A stretch of DNA of 9,058 nt, taken from assembly GCA_023457535.1 (NCBI GenBank), contig JAEWLN010000104.1, forward strand, positions 1-9,058, read 5' to 3'. Shown piece by piece: positions 6,887 through 9,058 of this stretch (position 1 is its first letter; every line of letters begins with the position of its first letter). The position numbers and the translations under genes were made by a program. The notes below the pieces were generated by a model. It saw only the letters and a list, made by a program, of their open reading frames with translations, had not been told where the DNA came from and ran no database searches. The stretch is from Bacteroidota bacterium (lineage in GTDB: Bacteria; Bacteroidota; Bacteroidia; Flavobacteriales; Flavobacteriaceae).

Positions 6887-6911
6887 GCATTTTAAACGAT
6901 TTACCGCCACA

Positions 6912-6926
6912 TTAAAATAATTTTAA
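6912..6926. promoter_or_regulatory. Perfect 7-1-7 palindrome, possible Fur/Zur/PerR-family operator
   Basis: TTAAAAT-A-ATTTTAA is a perfect 15-bp inverted repeat with one central base. It keeps the AATNATT core shared by 7-1-7 operators of the Fur superfamily (Fur, Zur and PerR boxes). It ends 12 bp before the -7 box at 6939, with its centre near position -33, where a bound repressor would block polymerase. It also lies between the divergent lipoprotein and His/Cys-protein genes. The AT-rich sequence means a chance palindrome cannot be excluded. Confidence 0.4.
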
Positions 6927-6938
6927 CGTTTGTCGCCT

Positions 6939-6946
6939 TATTTTTG
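6939..6946 (+). promoter_or_regulatory. Probable -7 box of the His/Cys protein and receptor transcript
   Basis: TATTTTTG fits TAnnTTTG. It ends only 5 nt before the ATG at 6952, so the transcript would start at or next to the start codon (leaderless or nearly so). A TTTG at 6929-6932 is just 6 bp upstream and too close to be a -33 element. Confidence 0.5.
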
Positions 6947-6951
6947 TACCA

Positions 6952-7302
6952 ATGAAAAAACGGCTGATCGTCATTCCACTCGCGTTGCTGCTTTCGATTG
7001 TATCTTCAATCGTATGGCCTGCATGGCACGCATTGGGACACATCGCCAAAGACTTTGACCGCGAAATCTGCGTCCATGCATCACCGGACGGCAAAGCGCA
7101 AATTACGCATGAGCACAGCCATCTGGACCATTGTTACGTGTGCGGTTTCAGCTTCAGCCATTTCCTATCTCCTTCGATTGCGCATTACTGGTTTGCCTTT
7201 CCGCTACAAGACATTCCCTATTTCAAATTTATCCCCGATGCGCCCGATGTGGTGCCCGAATCGGCCCATCCACGGCGCGGCCCGCCCGATTTTAGTGCTT
7301 GA
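6952..7302 (+). CDS. Small exported His/Cys-rich protein, possible metal binder
   Basis: This is a 116-residue protein. MKKR and a hydrophobic segment (LIVIPLALLLSIVSSIVWPAW, residues 5-25) form a signal peptide or membrane anchor. The remainder would be periplasmic. Its centre carries a dense cluster, HEHSHLDHCYVC at residues 53-64 (His53, 55, 57, 60; Cys61, 64), plus His26, His30, Cys40, His42, His70 and His78. Such a set could bind zinc or copper. The C-terminus (HPRRGPPDF) and the C-x2-C resemble small DUF2946-type proteins that are often found beside TonB-dependent receptors. That resemblance is from memory and is not verified. It lies 52 bp upstream of the receptor in the same direction, probably in one operon. 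ATG 6952 is the only Met in the protein and gives a correct signal sequence. I cannot say whether it is a chaperone, a metal sensor or a receptor accessory protein. Confidence 0.8.
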   Translation: MKKRLIVIPLALLLSIVSSIVWPAWHALGHIAKDFDREICVHASPDGKAQITHEHSHLDHCYVCGFSFSHFLSPSIAHYWFAFPLQDIPYFKFIPDAPDVVPESAHPRRGPPDFSA

Positions 7303-7311
7303 ATAAATTGC

Positions 7312-7327
7312 CTTCCGCACCCGGAAG
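7312..7327 (+). other. Short intergenic hairpin between the His/Cys protein and receptor genes
   Basis: CTTCCG (7312-7317) pairs with CGGAAG (7322-7327) around CACC, 10 nt after the upstream stop codon. There is no proper T-run after it (only TTTT at 7335-7338, beyond a gap), so it is not a good terminator. It could act as an mRNA-stability or partial read-through element between the two genes. Confidence 0.3.
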
Positions 7328-7354
7328 CATATTGTTTTACCTAAAATCCATCCG

Positions 7355-9058
7355 ATGAAAAATATTATATTGGCCCTGCTCATGGGGCTGACGTCCGTTT
7401 CGTACGGGCAAAGTGCGCTGTCGGGCACGGTCACCGACACACAAAATCAACCGCTTGCAGGCGTTTCGATCTACGCGCCCCACCTGCAAAAAGCAACGCT
7501 CACCGACGACCTGGGCCATTACGAATTCGCGCGGCTGCCGTCCGGACAAGTGCGCCTGGTCATTTCGCTGTTGGGTTACACCACCCAAAACGCCGTGGTT
7601 GATACGCGCGTGAACACAACTCTCAATATTTCACTGACTGAAAACGTGCACCAGATGGACGAAGTGGTAGTCTCCACTGCGTTCAGCAAATTGCAATCGC
7701 AAAATGTGGTCAAAGTGGAACGCGAAACGCTTCAATCATTACAACAAAAAGGCGCAGCCACGCTGGCCGACGGGCTTTCCACCATTCCCGGCGTGTCCCA
7801 GATCTCAACCGGGGCATCGATCGGAAAACCTGTCATTCGCGGACTGGGCGCCAACCGCGTACTGGTTTATGCCCAGGGCGTCCGGCTCGAAAACCAGCAA
7901 TTCGGCGACGAGCACGGCCTTGGGCTCAACGACTCGGGCATTGAGAGTGTCGAAGTGATCAAAGGCCCGGCATCGCTGCTGTACGGGTCCGATGCATTGG
8001 GCGGCGTTTTGTATATAAATCCAGAGAAATTTGCGGCATCGCATACGTTTCAGTCCCATGTGAACCAACGGTTTTTTTCGAATACATCGGGCAGCAGCAC
8101 GTCTTTGGGCGTTAAAGGTTCGACCGAAAACTGGAAATTCCTCGCGCGCGGCAGTCATGCGTTCCACGCCGATTACAAAGTGCCGGACAGCGGTCGCGTG
8201 GCCAATACGCGTTATAACGAGTCCGATTTTAAAACGGGTATCGGCTACAGCGATTCGAAATTTTCGAGCGTGTTGCGGTACAATTTTAACCGTTTGGACC
8301 TTGGTATTCCTGAAGACGGGTTCGGATCGTCAAAAGACATCGACCCGGCCTATCCCAAACAAACCGTGGACAACCACATCATCGGCTGGCACAACAATAT
8401 CTTTTTTGCCCATTCGACGCTCGAGGCCAACTTTGGCTGGGTTTCCAATGACAGACGCGAATTTGAAGACAGCCATGCCGCGGCGCTGCACATGAAGCTC
8501 AACACTTTCAATTACGACATCAAATACCATTTCCCGATCGGTCGTGTAGAGACCATTGTCGGAACACAAGGCATGCACCAAACCAACCGCAATTTCGGCG
8601 GGGAGCGTTTGATCCCGGATGCGGCAACGACTGACTTTGGCTTGTTTGCGACCACGCACTACCAGTGGCGTTCCAATGTAATTCAGGCCGGAATCCGCTA
8701 CGATAACCGCATGCTTTCCGGCAAAGCGTTTGGCGAGCCTGGTGAAGACGGCTATTTTGCCGACCTTGACCGCACATTCGGCAGTTTCAACGCATCGCTC
8801 GGGTACAAAGCGGATCTGGCCCAGGGATTAACCGTGCGCGCCAACATCGCTTCGGGGTTTCGCGCCCCGAATCTGGCCGAGCTCACTTCAAATGGTGTCC
8901 ACGAAGGCACAAACCGGTTTGAAATCGGCAATGCGCAGCTCGACAATGAACAGAATTACCAGGCCGATTTGAATCTCGAATACGAATCGGAGCATTTCGA
9001 ACTGTTCGCCAACGGGTTTTACAACCACATCAACCGCTACATTTACGCTTCCCCGACC
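7355..9058 (+). CDS. TonB-dependent outer-membrane receptor, ZnuD-like (partial, 3' end outside window)
   Basis: The first 568 residues are present and the frame is open to the window end. A signal peptide (cleavage probably near SYGQ, residues 16-19) is followed by a carboxypeptidase-regulatory-like beta domain (about 21-100: SGTVTDTQNQPLAGVSIYA, TDDLGHYEF, LLGYTT). DEVVVS at 102-107 is a likely TonB-box region. The plug domain (about 110-225) has IRGLGANRV near 161 and VIKGPASLLYGSDALGG around 201-217. Beta-barrel strands follow, including SGFRAPNLAEL from residue 500 and SNGVHEGTNRFEIGNAQL. The plug and the FRAP...GNAQL blocks resemble ZnuD-type zinc receptors, so a metal or metal complex is the likeliest cargo. 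I see no His-rich loop of the ZnuD kind, so substrate is open. It would import its ligand into the periplasm using TonB-ExbBD energy. It is probably co-transcribed with the small His/Cys gene; no separate promoter is visible in the 52-bp gap. Confidence 0.93.
   Translation, partial: MKNIILALLMGLTSVSYGQSALSGTVTDTQNQPLAGVSIYAPHLQKATLTDDLGHYEFARLPSGQVRLVISLLGYTTQNAVVDTRVNTTLNISLTENVHQMDEVVVSTAFSKLQSQNVVKVERETLQSLQQKGAATLADGLSTIPGVSQISTGASIGKPVIRGLGANRVLVYAQGVRLENQQFGDEHGLGLNDSGIESVEVIKGPASLLYGSDALGGVLYINPEKFAASHTFQSHVNQRFFSNTSGSSTSLGVKGSTENWKFLARGSHAFHADYKVPDSGRVANTRYNESDFKTGIGYSDSKFSSVLRYNFNRLDLGIPEDGFGSSKDIDPAYPKQTVDNHIIGWHNNIFFAHSTLEANFGWVSNDRREFEDSHAAALHMKLNTFNYDIKYHFPIGRVETIVGTQGMHQTNRNFGGERLIPDAATTDFGLFATTHYQWRSNVIQAGIRYDNRMLSGKAFGEPGEDGYFADLDRTFGSFNASLGYKADLAQGLTVRANIASGFRAPNLAELTSNGVHEGTNRFEIGNAQLDNEQNYQADLNLEYESEHFELFANGFYNHINRYIYASPT

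Noticed and set aside
6929..6932. TTTG as a -33 element for the His/Cys gene
   Set aside because: It is only 6 bp from the -7 box, whereas Bacteroidota promoters normally have 17-23 bp between the elements.
7413..8946. Multiple open frames on both strands inside the receptor gene
   Set aside because: All overlap the continuous receptor reading frame from 7355 to the window end, which carries signal peptide, plug and barrel motifs.

Overview
The window reads as chromosomal DNA of a member of the Flavobacteriaceae (Bacteroidota), probably Flavobacterium or a close relative. Four things point there. MurF and alanine racemase are fused in one polypeptide. The thymidine kinase is of a flavobacterial type. 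Start sites lack Shine-Dalgarno sequences but several have a TAnnTTTG-like -7 box upstream. There is also an outer-membrane receptor with an N-terminal carboxypeptidase-regulatory-like domain. G+C looks close to half by eye, high for Flavobacterium, so a high-G+C lineage is likely. I see no rRNA, tRNA, CRISPR array, insertion sequence or phage gene.

Layout. Positions 1-177 hold no supported gene, only a terminator for the minus-strand gene that follows. Positions 178-1341 (minus) encode an uncharacterised protein with helical ends and a long acidic Pro/Glu linker. A 169-bp divergent promoter region separates it from tdk (thymidine kinase, 1511-2134), which is followed after one base by the murF-alr fusion (2136-4580). 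Then come mscL (mechanosensitive channel, 4652-5035), a clear hairpin terminator, and asd (aspartate-semialdehyde dehydrogenase, 5166-6152). A bidirectional terminator separates asd from a convergent minus-strand lipoprotein gene (6205-6846). Divergent from the lipoprotein are a small exported His/Cys-rich protein (6952-7302) and a TonB-dependent receptor that runs off the window end (7355-9058).

How the genes fit together. Left of about 6200 is housekeeping. Tdk salvages thymidine. Alr makes D-Ala and MurF adds D-Ala-D-Ala to the peptidoglycan precursor. Asd supplies the aspartate pathway, and so diaminopimelate for the same wall. MscL protects that envelope against osmotic down-shock. The right part is an accessory envelope module. 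The receptor resembles the ZnuD-type metal receptors. The small protein before it carries an H-x-H-x-H-x2-H-C-x2-C cluster. A perfect 7-1-7 palindrome of the general shape used by Fur/Zur/PerR repressors lies just upstream of the -7 box. This is the best candidate for a little-described system: a possibly metal-regulated operon pairing a small His/Cys exported protein with a TonB-dependent receptor. The metal, the regulator and the small protein's role are inference.
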